Below are positions 7,930-15,222 of a DNA stretch of 44,633 nt, in pieces. The stretch comes from Bacillus sp. AFS015802 (GTDB lineage Bacteria; Bacillota; Bacilli; Bacillales; Bacillaceae_B): the NCBI RefSeq assembly GCF_002561455.1, contig NZ_NTUP01000015.1, positions 119,816 to 164,448 of the forward strand, given 5' to 3'. The notes below the pieces were generated by a model that was not told where the DNA came from, searched no databases, and worked only from the letters and a program-made list of their open reading frames with translations. The translations under genes were made by a program, and so were the position numbers. Numbering within the stretch: the first letter of the stretch is position 1; the number at the start of each line of letters is the position of its first letter.

Positions 7930-8325
7930 TTATTCATTGCTCTTAGAAAGATTTAACTGCCAAGAGACGCCAAACCGGTCCACCACCCATGCAAACTTTT
8001 CACTGAAGGGCGATTCCTCCAATGCCATCAGAATGGATCCATTGATTGACAATTTATCGTACAACCTGTCGATTTCTTCTTCAGAATCACAGGAGACAAA
8101 TAAAGACATCGCGGGTGAAAAAGGATGCTCAATCCGGTTAGCATTGTCTATGGCCATATAGGTTTGCCCCTTTAACATAAAAGTGGCATGCAAAACAGTA
8201 CCGTCTTCATGGTGCATCATATTTATGATCTCGGAGTTTTCAAAAATGGATGTGTAAAAAGTCATTGCTTCTTGAGCCTTACCGTTAAACATGAAAAATG
8301 TTGTGATTTTTTGATCATCGTACAT
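7930..8325 (-). CDS. VOC-family protein (PhnB/3-demethylubiquinone-methyltransferase-like)
   Basis: 131-residue protein of the glyoxalase/VOC fold, PhnB-like subgroup. It opens with KITTFFMFNGKAQEAMTFY and has the paired beta-alpha-beta-beta-beta layout ending in VVDRFGVSWQLNL. Most members are annotated by fold only, and no enzyme activity can be assigned. The ATG at 8325 is chosen because AAGGGAG lies about 11 nt upstream, whereas the earlier GTG at 8337 is inside that site. It is a single gene followed by the maa operon 72 nt downstream. Confidence 0.8.
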   Translation of the reverse strand: MYDDQKITTFFMFNGKAQEAMTFYTSIFENSEIINMMHHEDGTVLHATFMLKGQTYMAIDNANRIEHPFSPAMSLFVSCDSEEEIDRLYDKLSINGSILMALEESPFSEKFAWVVDRFGVSWQLNLSKSNE

Positions 8326-8391
8326 TGACCCATTCACTCCCTTTTTACATCTCTTAACTATTATTCGATAAAAAAACTGATTTTCCTATAT

Positions 8392-8433
8392 AAAAAAGCT
8401 ATCTCCTTTATTGATGTGAGATAGCTTCTTTTT
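8392..8433. terminator. Terminator of the amidohydrolase gene
   Basis: Stem AAGCTATCTC / GAGATAGCTT (8396-8405 and 8418-8427) with A-rich left and T-rich right flanks, immediately after the stop of the gene at 8439. Confidence 0.9.
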
Positions 8434-8438
8434 GAATC

Positions 8439-9728
8439 TTATTGGTCATTCAATGTAGAATGCTCCCCTTTTTCAGAAACAAAGTGTTTGTCCTCCACCT
8501 TGCATATCCTTAAAGCCGTCGCATAAAGCAGTTCAACCCCTTTTTCAATATCCTCCATTTCCGCAAATTCTAATGGATTATGACTGATTCCTTTTTCGCA
8601 GCGGACAAAGATCATTCCGTAATCACTGATGTAGGACATGATCAATGCATCATGGAACGGTCCGCTCATCAAGGTCGGTGAATGAAATCCGAGCTTTTCA
8701 TCTTCTTCTCTCATGATTTCTTTTATCCAGTCGGCACAGTACCTCGGTTCACTTCGTGTATCTTCATTAACCTTGAATGTAAGGTCGTAATGTGCAGCTG
8801 TTTCTTCAATGATTTGATAGAGCTTTTGTTCTAGTTCAGTACGTGCTTCAAGATCGATATCACGAAGATCGATTGTGAATTCCACTTTCTCGGCAATGAT
8901 ATTTCTGGAATTCGGAAATACCTGCATACTTCCAACGGTTCCGACTGTTGTATCGGTCCCTTCATCTTTAATGAGCTCATCGAATTTCCGAATGATTTCT
9001 GAAGCTCCGACAAGAGCATCCTGTCTCATCTTCATCGGAACGGAACCGGCATGTCCGGCAAAACCTTCAAGTGTAACCGTCAACCAAATCGGCCCTGAAA
9101 TACCGGAGACAATCCCGACCGGCTTCCCTTTACCCTCAAGGACGGGTCCTTGTTCTATATGGAGCTCAAGGAAGGCCGCTATATCCCCTTTTTTATACAC
9201 TGGGCTTTGCGTCAAATCCGTATCGACTCCAAACTCCCTCAACGCCTCCCGTCTTGTCATCCCATTCTTGTCCTTACGCTCAAGCTCCCCTTCCTCCAAC
9301 ATCCCGGCCAGCGCCCGGACACCAAAGATTCCTTTATTAAAGCGGCTTCCCTCTTCATCAGAAAAGCAAATGACTTCAATGCTCCGATCAGGGACGATCC
9401 CGTTTTCACTCATGGTGTGGACGACTTCAATAGCACCCAATGCCCCTGCCGTTCCATCAAATCTTCCCCCATAAGGCTGCGAATCAATGTGAGAACCGAG
9501 GACAAGGATAGGTTTCTTTTGATCAAGCCCTTCCATTCGGCCGATCAGATTACCAAATCCATCAATCTTGGTCGTCAAACCCGCATCCTCCATCCAGTCC
9601 TTTACCATTTCCACTCCCATCCGGTCCTCTTTAGAATGAGCTAAACGACACACTCCTGTTTCACCGATCTTCCCGATTTCTGCTAACTCTTGTAGATGAC
9701 GATTTAACCTTTCGCGATTGATAGTCAT
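8439..9728 (-). CDS. M20-family N-carbamoyl-amino-acid hydrolase / allantoate amidohydrolase
   Basis: 429-residue dinuclear-metal amidohydrolase. Metal and catalytic motifs are in order: GSHIDSQPYGGRFDG, CFSDEEGSRF, ELHIEQGPVLEG and the C-terminal SGPFHDAL ... EKGISHNPLEF. The dimerisation domain lies in the middle (about residues 210-320, GFAGHAG). The family splits N-carbamoyl-L-amino acids, allantoate or ureidoglycolate, releasing ammonia and CO2; sequence alone does not tell which. No allantoinase, hydantoinase or urease gene is adjacent. The ATG at 9728 is chosen (AAAGGA 8 nt upstream) over a TTG at 9749. A perfect palindrome upstream suggests a dedicated regulator. Confidence 0.88.
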   Translation of the reverse strand: MTINRERLNRHLQELAEIGKIGETGVCRLAHSKEDRMGVEMVKDWMEDAGLTTKIDGFGNLIGRMEGLDQKKPILVLGSHIDSQPYGGRFDGTAGALGAIEVVHTMSENGIVPDRSIEVICFSDEEGSRFNKGIFGVRALAGMLEEGELERKDKNGMTRREALREFGVDTDLTQSPVYKKGDIAAFLELHIEQGPVLEGKGKPVGIVSGISGPIWLTVTLEGFAGHAGSVPMKMRQDALVGASEIIRKFDELIKDEGTDTTVGTVGSMQVFPNSRNIIAEKVEFTIDLRDIDLEARTELEQKLYQIIEETAAHYDLTFKVNEDTRSEPRYCADWIKEIMREEDEKLGFHSPTLMSGPFHDALIMSYISDYGMIFVRCEKGISHNPLEFAEMEDIEKGVELLYATALRICKVEDKHFVSEKGEHSTLNDQ

Positions 9729-9795
9729 AGAATCATCCTTTGTTAACAAATTTTTATCCTTAAGATCATTGTATTGTATAATGCCTTGCTAATCA

Positions 9796-9812
9796 TTAGA
9801 CACTTTGTCTAA
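9796..9812. promoter_or_regulatory. Palindromic operator upstream of the amidohydrolase
   Basis: TTAGACA-CTT-TGTCTAA, perfect 7-bp arms. It lies about 70 nt upstream of the amidohydrolase start, near the expected -35 of its promoter (a TATACAAT element lies closer to the gene). The shape suits a GntR- or MarR-type dimer; the regulator is not in the window. Confidence 0.5.
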
Positions 9813-9972
9813 AAATACCCGTTGTAGGGTAATATCCAACCATAATAGCGGGAATTTTTCTGTTAAATCATCAAATGATATGGTTTGTTTCCCACACTAA
9901 TAATAGATTCTATTCCTGTTCTCTTTTTCCTCTTTAGGATTAGCTCTTTTCTTAAAGTTTGTTGCTATCTTA

Positions 9973-9990
9973 GAGAAGAAAGTGCTAGTT
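9973..9990 (+). repeat. Short dispersed repeat, copy 2
   Basis: Partner of 1532-1549 (17 of 18 bases equal). It lies 45 nt before the large palindromic element starting at 10036 and may be its outer shoulder. Confidence 0.4.
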
Positions 9991-10035
9991 GATTTCGTTT
10001 TGAGAAAGAAAGTTAGATTGTTTTTTGACACTATT

Positions 10036-10203
10036 GCTCTGTCACGAAAACTCTTTTAAAGATGGTGAAGGGAATTGCGTAGACTCCTGCGGAAAAACGG
10101 GCGTGCCGAGACCCCGGAAGCGAAGCTGAGGAGGCTCGGCCGCTCGTCCGCGGAAAGCGAAGCAATTCCCCTCACCATCCCTGCACACACTGATTGACAG
10201 AGC
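10036..10203. repeat. GC-rich nested palindromic intergenic element
   Basis: A 168-bp element with two nested inverted pairs around a GC-rich core. The outer pair is GCTCTGTCA (10036-10044) and TGACAGAGC (10195-10203), perfect. The inner pair, 10061-10078 against 10162-10179, is 18 bp with one mismatch. The core (10078-10161) contains CGTAGACTCCTGCGG, GTGCCGAGACC and GCGGAAAGCGAAGC, a wording I know from dispersed repeats in many Bacillaceae. Any reading frame across it is accidental. It fills most of the gap between the amidohydrolase promoter and the exporter terminator; the rest of the gap shows nothing. Confidence 0.75.
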
Positions 10204-10283
10204 CTAGGCACAACATATGTAAAAAGCAACAATCTTTGCGAAAAGAGCCTTAGGATTAAAGGATTTCTGTTCATTTTTTTACA

Positions 10284-10312
10284 TAAAAAATGAGAGGCTT
10301 CTAGCCTCTCTA
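10284..10312 (-). terminator. Terminator of the TauE/SafE gene
   Basis: Stem GAGAGGCT / AGCCTCTC (10292-10299 and 10303-10310) with a T6 run on the minus strand, 10 nt after the stop. Confidence 0.9.
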
Positions 10313-10321
10313 ATTGATTCT

Positions 10322-11170
10322 TCAGTAATTTGCCGTCCCTTTTGATTGCTGCAGTGAATATAGCAGCATTCCAAAGAATACAAGGACCGCTCCCAGAATC
10401 AGTCCCAGGGAAACCGAAGCAATGGAAAGCATTTTGAAAATGACACTGACAGCCACCACCATGTAGAGGATGGCAAGCATTCGTTTGACGATAACGCCTG
10501 AGAATCGTTTCAGTTGGATTGAGCCGATGGGTGTACCAATCAATGCTCCGATAATAAGCAGGATCCCATGGCGATAATCAAGTGACTCCCCTGTATACAT
10601 ATATGAGGTGATTCCCGACAAAACAATGATCGAAGCTGCGGAAATACTGGTTCCAATCGCTTTGTTGAGATCTAGTTTGAGCCACTTTGTCAGTAAAGGG
10701 GTCATGACAAATCCCCCGCTCACTCCCATTAGTGATGAGATCACACCGGTGAATAGGCCGATGACGGGTCCTGCAGATGCTCCTTTAGGTTTCGTGTCCT
10801 GTTGTCGTTTGCTTAAGAACTGGTAAGAAAACCAGCTTAATATAGCAATATACACGATAGAAATAAATGTGGATGCCCCATTGATGGCGTCAAGCCACTT
10901 TACAAATGGCACGGTGATAACCGAGCCGATCACCCCGGAAACACCAAGGATCACTGCTAATTTCTTATTTACATTCTTTAGTCGAAGGTGGGAAAGAGTT
11001 CCCGTCACCGTCGAGCCTAATGTTAGCATCAAGGATAAGATGATGGCCTGACTGGGCTCATATCCAAGGATCAGTAAGGTAGGAGTCAGAACTATTCCGC
11101 CTCCAATGCCAAAAAAACCTGATATGATGCCTATGACGGCACCGCCTATCATAAATAAAATCCATTCCAT
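10322..11170 (-). CDS. TauE/SafE family sulfite/anion exporter
   Basis: 282-residue membrane protein with about eight hydrophobic segments. The two halves each carry the family's glycine-rich signature: GFFGIGGGIVLTP near the N-terminus and LMGVSGGFVMTP in the middle. Members move sulfite, sulfoacetate or other organic sulphur anions, usually outward. The neighbouring divergent LysR regulator resembles the CysL type, which fits a sulphur role; this is inference. The ATG at 11170 is chosen (AAGGAAG 11 nt upstream) because the GTG at 11182 abuts the ribosome site. Confidence 0.88.
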   Translation of the reverse strand: MEWILFMIGGAVIGIISGFFGIGGGIVLTPTLLILGYEPSQAIILSLMLTLGSTVTGTLSHLRLKNVNKKLAVILGVSGVIGSVITVPFVKWLDAINGASTFISIVYIAILSWFSYQFLSKRQQDTKPKGASAGPVIGLFTGVISSLMGVSGGFVMTPLLTKWLKLDLNKAIGTSISAASIIVLSGITSYMYTGESLDYRHGILLIIGALIGTPIGSIQLKRFSGVIVKRMLAILYMVVAVSVIFKMLSIASVSLGLILGAVLVFFGMLLYSLQQSKGTANY

Positions 11171-11189
11171 GTCGTACGTCACTTCCTTC

Positions 11190-11221
11190 GTATAACATTA
11201 TACCTCTCAATGAGCTATAAT
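11190..11221. promoter_or_regulatory. Divergent promoter region with palindrome
   Basis: GTATAA-CA-TTATAC (11190-11203) is a perfect palindrome that contains TATAAT on the minus strand, the likely -10 of the exporter gene. A plus-strand TATAAT (11216-11221) can serve the LysR gene. Overlap of the two suggests that the LysR protein controls both. Confidence 0.5.
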
Positions 11222-11273
11222 AGAAATGAATAATGATAATACAGTCGATTACGTTTCTTAATGGAGGTACCCT

Positions 11274-12113
11274 ATGCAGCTGGATTGGATTCAAACGTTT
11301 GTCACCCTTGCACAACTTCAGCATTTCACCAAGACAAGCGAATATCTGAATTTGTCTCAACCTACCGTCAGCGTCCACCTCAAAAAATTGGAGCAAACCC
11401 TGGGCGTACCACTCATCCATCGTTCCTCCACGAATCAGCTTTTTGAATTGACACCAGCAGGAGAGCGGGTGTTTGAGCAAGGAAAGCAGATGATGGACTT
11501 GTGGAGGACGATGGAACAAATCAATCAAAAGAAAGAGGAAGTCCAATTACGGATTGGATCCACTCACACAGTCAGTGACGTTCTGCTACCGGACTTTGTT
11601 AAAAAAATAAAGGTCCTTTACCCTCAAGTCCGTTTACAATTGATGATCCATAATCATGAAACCATTGTAGAGGCTTTGAATGCTAAAGAGCTCGACCTGG
11701 CCCTTGTTGAAGGAATGAAAGGATTGGAGCCATTTCATGTAGAGGTGATCAGCCGGGATGAGCTTCGCTTCTTCGCGAGCAGCAGGATGAATCTTCACTC
11801 TTCACCTTTCATTCTTAGGGAACTGGGCTCTGGAACGAGGGAGTATGCTGAAGATTTCTTAAGGTCTGAGCGAATCGTCCCGGTTGAAGTCCTTGAAGCG
11901 AGCAGTCATTTCTTGATTAAACAATTGGCGGTAAGGGGACTCGGAATCGCCTTTCTTTCGAGCTCCATGGTCAAAGATGAAGTGCTGCAAGGAAAACTTG
12001 TCCCAATTGAACCATACGTCATCCACCGCCCCTTTTACGCCGTTCATCCTGAACACGTGAATTCCATCTCCATCATAAAAGAACTGGTGGCTTTGTTTGA
12101 GTCACCCATGTGA
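11274..12113 (+). CDS. LysR-family transcription regulator (CysL/YwfK-like)
   Basis: 279-residue LysR-type regulator. The N-terminal winged helix-turn-helix spans about residues 1-60 (FVTLAQLQHFTKTSEYLNLS, then QPTVSVHLKKLEQTLGVPL). A linker helix follows, and then a periplasmic-binding-protein-like effector domain from about residue 90. Such regulators usually control the divergently transcribed neighbour, here the TauE/SafE exporter, in response to a small molecule. By overall look it resembles the CysL/YwfK subgroup, which regulates sulfite reductase genes in B. subtilis; this is a resemblance by eye. Its transcript ends at the shared repeat hairpin at 12115. Confidence 0.88.
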   Translation: MQLDWIQTFVTLAQLQHFTKTSEYLNLSQPTVSVHLKKLEQTLGVPLIHRSSTNQLFELTPAGERVFEQGKQMMDLWRTMEQINQKKEEVQLRIGSTHTVSDVLLPDFVKKIKVLYPQVRLQLMIHNHETIVEALNAKELDLALVEGMKGLEPFHVEVISRDELRFFASSRMNLHSSPFILRELGSGTREYAEDFLRSERIVPVEVLEASSHFLIKQLAVRGLGIAFLSSSMVKDEVLQGKLVPIEPYVIHRPFYAVHPEHVNSISIIKELVALFESPM

Positions 12114-12114
12114 A

Positions 12115-12146
12115 AGGGACGGACCTTCGTTTGAAGGTCCGTCCCT
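12115..12146. repeat. GGGACGGACC hairpin repeat, copy a (terminator)
   Basis: Arms 12115-12128 and 12133-12146 are perfect 14-bp partners with loop GTTT, between convergent lysR and symporter genes, 2 and 9 nt from the two stop codons. A CTCTTTC tail follows. It belongs to the repeat family described in the findings and very probably acts as a terminator in both directions. Confidence 0.9.
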
Positions 12147-12154
12147 CTTTCTGC

Positions 12155-13384
12155 TTACTCATTTTTTTCTTCAGACTGATCGACAACGGCAGCACCGACG
12201 ATGTCACCGGTAACGTTAGAAGCAGTTCCACCCATTCCAATGATGGCATCGACCCCTGCTATAAGGGCGACGATTTTGAGAGGTAACCCGAACATGGTTA
12301 AGACGGCTGATAATGTGACCAATCCTGCGGCCGGGACTCCGGACGTTCCAATGGAAAGAAGGGTTCCAACCAGAACAATCATCAGGAGGTCTGTAACTGA
12401 CAGCTGCAGATTCGTCACGTTTGCTGCGAATACGATCGATACACCCATTCTTAAGGCTCCTCCATCTGAATTAAAGATGGCACCTAATGGGAGGGCGAAA
12501 TTCGCTGTTTTCTCAGAAATTCCGGCATTCTTGGCAGACTGAATGGCTACAGGCAGAGAGGCAATACTGCTGGACGTGAAAAAGGCTGTACTGTATGCTT
12601 CTTTCGTTTGTTTGAAAAAGCGTAAGACAGGCTTACCTGCAAACTTCAGGAAGCTTGAATATACAGCGATCCAGAGGAGAAGGATGCCAAGATAAAATAC
12701 ACCTACAAACTTAAGAAGAGATTGCATCGTTTCCCATCCCTGCTGGCCGAAAGTCGCTGCACTGATCGCAAATACCCCGATGGGAGCGTAAGTCAGAACC
12801 CCTCGTAGAAGAATATAGAACATTTCGTTTAATGCAGCAAAAACGTTATCCAACAAGTTCCCATATTCCTTCATGGTTTGATCTGAAGAGAACTTCATCA
12901 ACGAAATGGATATCCCCATTATAATGGCCAGGAACATGATGGCAAGTGTATCACCACCAGCGAAAGCCTTGAACAGATTATCAGGGATGATCTGCAGCAG
13001 AACATCCGCAAACTGTGGTGCTTTCGGCTCTTCCACCTGTTCATTCGGCAATTCTAAGTTCGTTCCGGGATTGAACAAGAACGCTAAACCAAGACCGATG
13101 AAGACTGCTGCCGCCGTGGTGGCTGCATAATAAAGAATCAGCTTCCATCCCATCCGTCCAAGTTGGGTCACGCTCATCTTGTTCACTGCCAGGACCACGG
13201 TCAGAAAGATCACCGGAATCGCAATCAAGCTCAAAAGGTGAATGAGCACCGTTCCAAATGGCTTTAGGATCTCAGCATCCGATTTGAAGATCAGACCCAC
13301 GATGATCCCTAAAAGGAACCCTGCTGACATCTTCAAAACAAACGGTACTTTCATATATTGCTTCCATATGTACTTCATTTTCAT
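12155..13384 (-). CDS. Dicarboxylate/amino acid:cation symporter (DAACS family)
   Basis: 409-residue membrane protein of the GltP/GltT/DctA type, which takes up glutamate, aspartate, serine or C4-dicarboxylates with sodium ions or protons. The diagnostic parts are the serine-rich re-entrant loop (FFTSSSIASLPVAI), the substrate/ion motif NSDGGALRMG (a variant of NMDGT), and the glycine-rich second hairpin (SIGTSGVPAAG). Eight membrane helices fit the length. It is a single gene flanked by two copies of the hairpin repeat. Substrate not assigned. Confidence 0.9.
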   Translation of the reverse strand: MKMKYIWKQYMKVPFVLKMSAGFLLGIIVGLIFKSDAEILKPFGTVLIHLLSLIAIPVIFLTVVLAVNKMSVTQLGRMGWKLILYYAATTAAAVFIGLGLAFLFNPGTNLELPNEQVEEPKAPQFADVLLQIIPDNLFKAFAGGDTLAIMFLAIIMGISISLMKFSSDQTMKEYGNLLDNVFAALNEMFYILLRGVLTYAPIGVFAISAATFGQQGWETMQSLLKFVGVFYLGILLLWIAVYSSFLKFAGKPVLRFFKQTKEAYSTAFFTSSSIASLPVAIQSAKNAGISEKTANFALPLGAIFNSDGGALRMGVSIVFAANVTNLQLSVTDLLMIVLVGTLLSIGTSGVPAAGLVTLSAVLTMFGLPLKIVALIAGVDAIIGMGGTASNVTGDIVGAAVVDQSEEKNE

Positions 13385-13438
13385 CTACGCCCTTACCTAT
13401 ATTTTTTCAGACACTCATTATAACACTTTTACGAGAAG

Positions 13439-13470
13439 AGGGACGGACCTAATTTTAAAGGTCCGTCCCT
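13439..13470. repeat. GGGACGGACC hairpin repeat, copy b (terminator)
   Basis: Arms 13439-13450 and 13459-13470 (12 bp) with an 8-nt A/T loop. It lies between the end of the NAD(P)-binding gene and the start of the symporter gene, both on the minus strand, where it can stop read-through. No direct repeat flanks it. Confidence 0.85.
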
Positions 13471-13537
13471 CCAAGCTGCCACCTCTCACTTTACGATTCT
13501 TTTTACACATTGAATAGATGGGAGACGTACAATTCCT

Positions 13538-14470
13538 TTAAGCTTTCATGAATGCTATCGTCTCCGCTATTCCCTGCTCAAAAGGAGTCGCACTTACATT
13601 TCCCAGGAACGTCTCCAATTTACTACCTGATAGAATGGTGGGTTCTGAATTGATATACTGCATCTCCACTGCTTCACGCATTCCTTTACCAGCGAAAAGT
13701 GAGTATAAAGCAAACATAGGTTTCGAGATGAAGTAAAGTCCTTTTTCCTCTCCGAGAACCTCTCTCAGAAGCTGATCGATATCTATTCCGGTTAACGGGG
13801 GGCATCCGGGTATATTCCAATTTTGATCGTATGTTTCTTCATGTAACGACAGATCTACCATCATTCTTGCTCCATCTTTTGTATAAATGAATTCCCGGAT
13901 AATATTCCCCGGACCTACAAATCCCGCTTTATTCTTCTTCAATAGCTGTTCAAGTGTAAAGTGTATATAGGTATTAGTGGCATTGGGTCCATAAAAGTCC
14001 GGGAAATGGCAAATAAGTGTTGGTACGGAAGACTCCTTCAATAACCGATCCATCTCCAAGCGCAATTTACCTTTACGCGTATGAGGTTTTTTATTCACTT
14101 CCTCAGTAAGCAGTGATCCTCCGCTCCTTCCGTAAGCATAAATAATATCTACAACAGCCAGTTTGGCATTATTCTCTTCTGCGGCAACGATGATATTTTT
14201 CGTAATAACCTCTAATTTTTGTTTCCAATTTTCATATGGAAGATTCATTGCATGAAAAATGATATCACTATCCTTCGATGCGTGAATAAGCTGATCTATA
14301 TTTTCAGCATCACCAGTCTTGATAGAGACAAGTTCTTTATCAGCATACAACTGAGTTAACTTCTCTTCTCCCCTGGCAAACGCTACAACCTGGATTTCCC
14401 TGTTCACTAATTCCTGGACGAGGGCGTAACCCATTCCTCCAGATGCCCCTACTACCGTAGCCTTTTTCAT
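13538..14470 (-). CDS. NAD(P)-binding atypical SDR / NAD-dependent epimerase-like protein
   Basis: 310-residue protein with an N-terminal Rossmann loop (ATVVGASGGMGYALVQEL), the atypical/extended short-chain dehydrogenase pattern seen in NmrA- and epimerase-like proteins. It has DIIFHAMNLPYENW near the nucleotide site, and DIIYAYGR as the likely Tyr-bearing strand without a standard YxxxK. The substrate is unknown. The TetR-family gene immediately upstream and a shared motif in both upstream regions indicate that it is the regulated target. GGGGG 8 nt before the ATG supports the start. Confidence 0.8.
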   Translation of the reverse strand: MKKATVVGASGGMGYALVQELVNREIQVVAFARGEEKLTQLYADKELVSIKTGDAENIDQLIHASKDSDIIFHAMNLPYENWKQKLEVITKNIIVAAEENNAKLAVVDIIYAYGRSGGSLLTEEVNKKPHTRKGKLRLEMDRLLKESSVPTLICHFPDFYGPNATNTYIHFTLEQLLKKNKAGFVGPGNIIREFIYTKDGARMMVDLSLHEETYDQNWNIPGCPPLTGIDIDQLLREVLGEEKGLYFISKPMFALYSLFAGKGMREAVEMQYINSEPTILSGSKLETFLGNVSATPFEQGIAETIAFMKA

Positions 14471-14485
14471 ATTTCATTCCCCCTT

Positions 14486-14507
14486 ATTTAATTAACCACC
14501 GGTCAAA
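14486..14507 (-). promoter_or_regulatory. Predicted TetR operator upstream of the SDR gene
   Basis: Read on the minus strand it contains TTTGACCGGTGGTTAATT. The same sequence, allowing about four changes, occurs at 15111-15132 on the plus strand, upstream of the tetR gene. Both contain a near-palindromic TGACCRGT core. Confidence 0.6.
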
Positions 14508-14522
14508 TAAGTGTAAAAAATT

Positions 14523-15092
14523 TTATCCTAAAGATTTTAGGATAAAATCTACATGTAATTCTGCAAGTTTCTTTACTTCATCGTATGTTTCTTCACAGCG
14601 ACAGTAATGACTGACAAACCCGTTAAGTGATAAGAAAATAGACCATGTTTGCTGGATTGTGATCTTAGTGTTACTTAAATGAAAAAGTGCATGAGCGAAT
14701 TTTTCATAGGATTCGTTCGGTCCTTTGTTCACATAGTTCTTCACTTCGTCATCTGATAATAAAAACATCATTTCATACTGGCTTTTATGCGTCAAACCAA
14801 AACGGATGTAAGCAGAGAGTACTTCTCTTAGCTTTCCTTGGTTATCCATATTTAGATTCATCACGTCGTCAAGCCATCGATCTAACAGTTTGAAATCAGT
14901 TTCTATTATCGCATAAAACAAATCTGCTTTATTTTTGAAATGATAGTAGATAGACCCGTGGCTGTAGCCAAGTTCAGATGCGACCTGCCTTATGGAAACC
15001 TGTTGGTAACCTTTTTTACGGAACAGCTCACGGGCAGCCGACATAATCATGTCCTTTGTAAGTTCCTGTTCTACCGCTCTTCTTGGTGACAT
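14523..15092 (-). CDS. TetR/AcrR-family repressor
   Basis: 189-residue TetR-type regulator. The N-terminal helix-turn-helix is clear: MIMSAARELFRKKGYQQVSI, then RQVASELGYSHGSIYYHFKN. The C-terminal ligand domain is helical with no recognised ligand. It lies upstream of, and in line with, the atypical SDR gene (52-nt gap), and both genes have the same putative operator, so autoregulation with control of the SDR gene is likely. The ATG at 15092 has AAGGAAG 9 nt upstream; the TTG at 15101 overlaps that site. Confidence 0.88.
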   Translation of the reverse strand: MSPRRAVEQELTKDMIMSAARELFRKKGYQQVSIRQVASELGYSHGSIYYHFKNKADLFYAIIETDFKLLDRWLDDVMNLNMDNQGKLREVLSAYIRFGLTHKSQYEMMFLLSDDEVKNYVNKGPNESYEKFAHALFHLSNTKITIQQTWSIFLSLNGFVSHYCRCEETYDEVKKLAELHVDFILKSLG

Positions 15093-15110
15093 AGTATTCA
15101 ACTTCCTTTT

Positions 15111-15132
15111 ATTGACCAGTGTTTAAATAAAT
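15111..15132. promoter_or_regulatory. Predicted TetR operator upstream of its own gene
   Basis: ATTGACCAGTGTTTAAAT, matching the site at 14486-14507 in opposite orientation. It lies 19 nt upstream of the TetR start codon, in the leader or promoter. Confidence 0.6.
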
Positions 15133-15179
15133 GATACTCCTAAATAACATATATTGTCAAGAAACATTTACCAAACTTA

Positions 15180-15213
15180 GAGGGACGGACCTATTTTTAA
15201 AGGTCCGTCCCTC
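15180..15213. repeat. GGGACGGACC hairpin repeat, copy c (terminator)
   Basis: Arms 15180-15192 and 15201-15213 (13 bp perfect), loop ATTTTTAA. It lies 9 nt after the stop of the ABC-F gene. Its flank CTCCAAG is the same as that of copy b, so flanking sequence is partly conserved. Confidence 0.88.
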
Positions 15214-15222
15214 CAAGATTGA

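Noticed and set aside
8875..9474. 199-codon open frame antisense to the amidohydrolase
   Set aside because: It lies wholly on the opposite strand of a well-supported gene, lacks a family match and has a serine/proline-rich composition typical of antisense frames.
10056..10274. 72-codon frame across the palindromic element
   Set aside because: Arginine- and serine-rich translation of a GC-rich repeat, without ribosome site.
11226..11241. Fur/PerR-like box before the LysR gene
   Set aside because: About 10 of 14 positions match a PerR consensus in an A/T-rich region; not above what is expected by chance.
11058..11546. 162-codon frame spanning the divergent exporter/LysR promoter
   Set aside because: It covers two real starts and a promoter region; composition is antisense-like.
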